A DNA stretch of 7,377 bases, from contig JAGOBX010000166.1 of NCBI GenBank assembly GCA_017999075.1, forward strand, positions 1 to 7,377. Reading direction: 5' to 3'. Both the position numbers and the translations under genes were made by a program. Below the pieces are notes generated by a model. That model was not told the origin of the DNA, made no database searches, and worked only from the letters and a program-made list of their open reading frames with translations. This document shows positions 6,384 through 7,377 of the stretch, piece by piece (position 1 is the stretch's first letter; the number at the start of each line of letters is the position of its first letter). The DNA is from JAGOBX01 sp017999075 [NCBI: Candidatus Babelota bacterium]. Lineage in GTDB: Bacteria; JAGOBX01.

Positions 6384-7172
6384 TTATTTGTTGAATTCGA
6401 ATGCCACAAATCTGCCTATACATGATTCGAGTTCAATCGCCCTCCATAAAAAAGCGCCGATCCATACTCTTTTATTTTTAAGTTTATCAATCTCGCCTCC
6501 AATATTTTCGGCGTGCACCAATTTTCTAGGGAATAATTTCAGATGCATAATCTGATAATATTTTTCTAATGGAAACATTTCGTCCCATGATTTGCCGTAG
6601 TTTTTTTTAAGTTTATTTTCAGCTTCTAAAAAAAGTTTCGGATGCCATGTTCTTAATATTGTGTTCATAGGATGATCAGCGCTTCCGCAATCTACCCCAA
6701 TCCATTTGAATTTCATTGATAATGCCCAATCAGCGAAATCAGGAGATGGTCCCGGATGTTTGACCATATATCTTACTTCATCTGATTCAGGCTGATCCCA
6801 TCCGTATTTATGGTAACCGGTATTAATAATAAGAATATCGCCTTTTTTTATCTTCGCGCGTTTCATAAGCATTTCAGGAGTGTATAAATCATAATCTCCC
6901 ACAGAATCAGATATATCAACAACAACTCCGTCGCCGCACCATTCATCAAGAGGAACATCTCCTATAGTTCTGCCGCTTGCAAAAAAATGTATTTCACCAT
7001 CCATATGAGTGCCGACGTGGTTGCTTGTAGTTATTATCTGGCCATTTGCTCCTTGTCCCATATGAGCGCCGGCCAACCTTTTAAAATACTGAATTTGAAG
7101 AGGCACATAACTTGGCCATGGCGGAGTATGAATACTTAACCGTTGAGTCAAATCATACATTTTAACTTTCAT
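6384..7172 (-). CDS. Cyclase-family metal-dependent hydrolase (kynurenine formamidase/isatin hydrolase-like)
   Basis: The 262-residue protein carries the signature of the cyclase superfamily (Pfam Cyclase), whose characterised members hydrolyse amide bonds with a Zn2+ or Mn2+ site, such as kynurenine formamidase and isatin hydrolase. The motif NHVGTHMDGEIHF (51-63) supplies His52, His56 and Asp58. His167 in DCGSADHP and Glu222 in HAENIGGEID are the likely remaining ligands or catalytic residues. These two lie close together in kynurenine formamidase but about 55 residues apart here, indicating an insertion around 170-212 (WHPKL...WDEMFPLEKYY). The substrate cannot be told, and no tryptophan-catabolism gene is nearby. 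I chose the ATG at 7172 because AAAGGGGG lies 10 nt upstream; the frame extends 13 codons further to an ATG at 7211, but that would place the ribosome-binding site inside the gene. There is no signal peptide, so it is cytoplasmic. A strong promoter and a long structured leader precede it. Confidence 0.9.
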   Translation of the reverse strand: MKVKMYDLTQRLSIHTPPWPSYVPLQIQYFKRLAGAHMGQGANGQIITTSNHVGTHMDGEIHFFASGRTIGDVPLDEWCGDGVVVDISDSVGDYDLYTPEMLMKRAKIKKGDILIINTGYHKYGWDQPESDEVRYMVKHPGPSPDFADWALSMKFKWIGVDCGSADHPMNTILRTWHPKLFLEAENKLKKNYGKSWDEMFPLEKYYQIMHLKLFPRKLVHAENIGGEIDKLKNKRVWIGAFLWRAIELESCIGRFVAFEFNK

Positions 7173-7182
7173 TATTGAATTT

Positions 7183-7190
7183 CCCCCTTT
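7183..7190 (-). promoter_or_regulatory. Shine-Dalgarno site that fixes the cyclase start
   Basis: The minus strand reads AAAGGGGG, ending 10 nt before the ATG at 7172. No comparable purine-rich site precedes the alternative ATG at 7211. This supports the shorter, 262-residue cyclase. Confidence 0.7.
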
Positions 7191-7200
7191 AATAAAATTT

Positions 7201-7326
7201 ATGAAAAACACAAAATGCAGAATAAACTTTACAGAAATAATTATTTATTATTGCTGTATTTTTAAATAACGGGATAAACTTATCCGCTGTAAAATTTATG
7301 ATTTTATTACATTTTGCATTTTTCAT
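7201..7326 (-). promoter_or_regulatory. Candidate structured 5' leader of the cyclase transcript
   Basis: In the minus-strand RNA, 7326-7310 pairs with 7217-7201 over 17 continuous base pairs (two G-U). After an internal loop of 10 and 4 nt, 7299-7287 pairs with 7234-7222 over 13 more (one G-U). The enclosed 52 nt can form two small hairpins, 7285-7272 (GGAUA/UAUCC stem) and 7252-7236 (AAUAAU/AUUAUU stem), giving a three-way-junction-like shape. The closing stem ends 10 nt before the AAAGGGGG ribosome-binding site. Every mismatch in the DNA arms becomes a G-U wobble in this strand's RNA and an A-C clash in the other. It matches no riboswitch class I can recognise. A decayed AT-rich inverted-repeat element is the main alternative. 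Confidence 0.45.
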
Positions 7327-7340
7327 GAAAATTTGAGTAT

Positions 7341-7369
7341 ATTCTATTTTTATAATTCTTATATGTCAA
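7341..7369 (-). promoter_or_regulatory. Strong sigma70-like promoter for the cyclase gene
   Basis: On the minus strand a perfect TTGACA (7369-7364), a 17-bp spacer and TAGAAT (7346-7341, 5 of 6 to consensus) predict initiation near 7334. This leaves an untranslated leader of about 160 nt before the cyclase ATG, containing the fold at 7326-7201. No second convincing leftward promoter is seen before the receiver-like gene or hflX, so some read-through into them is plausible. Confidence 0.6.
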
Positions 7370-7377
7370 GTTTGTTT

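Noticed and set aside
7173-7211. 13-codon N-terminal extension of the cyclase to an ATG at 7211
   Set aside because: The AAAGGGGG ribosome-binding site would lie inside the gene, and family similarity begins only after the ATG at 7172.
1-7377. Search for tRNA/rRNA genes, CRISPR arrays, insertion sequences and phage genes
   Set aside because: No cloverleaf-like segment, regularly spaced direct repeats, transposase or phage-type motifs were seen on either strand.

Overview
The window is AT-rich throughout and densely coded by standard-code bacterial genes, with short intergenic gaps. A class III-signal (pseudo)pilin and a two-transmembrane sensor kinase point to a free-living, probably Gram-negative (diderm) bacterium. 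The phylum cannot be fixed from this sequence. Shine-Dalgarno sites are strong for two minus-strand genes (7172 and 6291) and weak or absent for the others.

Layout. At the left edge, a minus-strand gene of unknown function (1-245) runs off the window. It diverges from a plus-strand pair: a GspG-like type IV pilin/type II secretion pseudopilin (422-895) and, 23 bp later, a membrane sensor histidine kinase with Cache-like, HAMP, PAS and HPK4-type kinase domains (919-3207). The 176-bp divergent spacer (246-421) holds opposed sigma70-like promoters and three perfect AT-only palindromes. The kinase converges with a minus-strand block across only 9 bp. Read in the direction of transcription, that block is a metal-dependent cyclase/amidohydrolase-family protein (7172-6384), a 598-residue protein with a degenerate receiver-like N-terminus and an unrecognised C-terminal part (6291-4495), and the ribosome-associated GTPase HflX (4467-3217). 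A promoter with a perfect TTGACA box sits at the right edge, followed by a roughly 160-nt leader in front of the cyclase.

How the parts may work together. The pilin-kinase pair looks like one transcript, but no secretion or pilus machinery and no cognate response regulator is visible. The only receiver-like domain nearby, on the other strand, has lost the Mg-binding acidic pair, so it is probably not a conventional phosphorylation target. HflX lies 27 bp after the receiver-like gene and is probably co-transcribed with it.

The best candidates for something undescribed are two. First, the cyclase leader can fold into a long branched structure, and all three mismatches in its DNA arms become G-U pairs only in the minus-strand RNA. 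Second, the receiver-like fusion protein has a large aromatic-rich C-terminal part that I cannot assign to any family.
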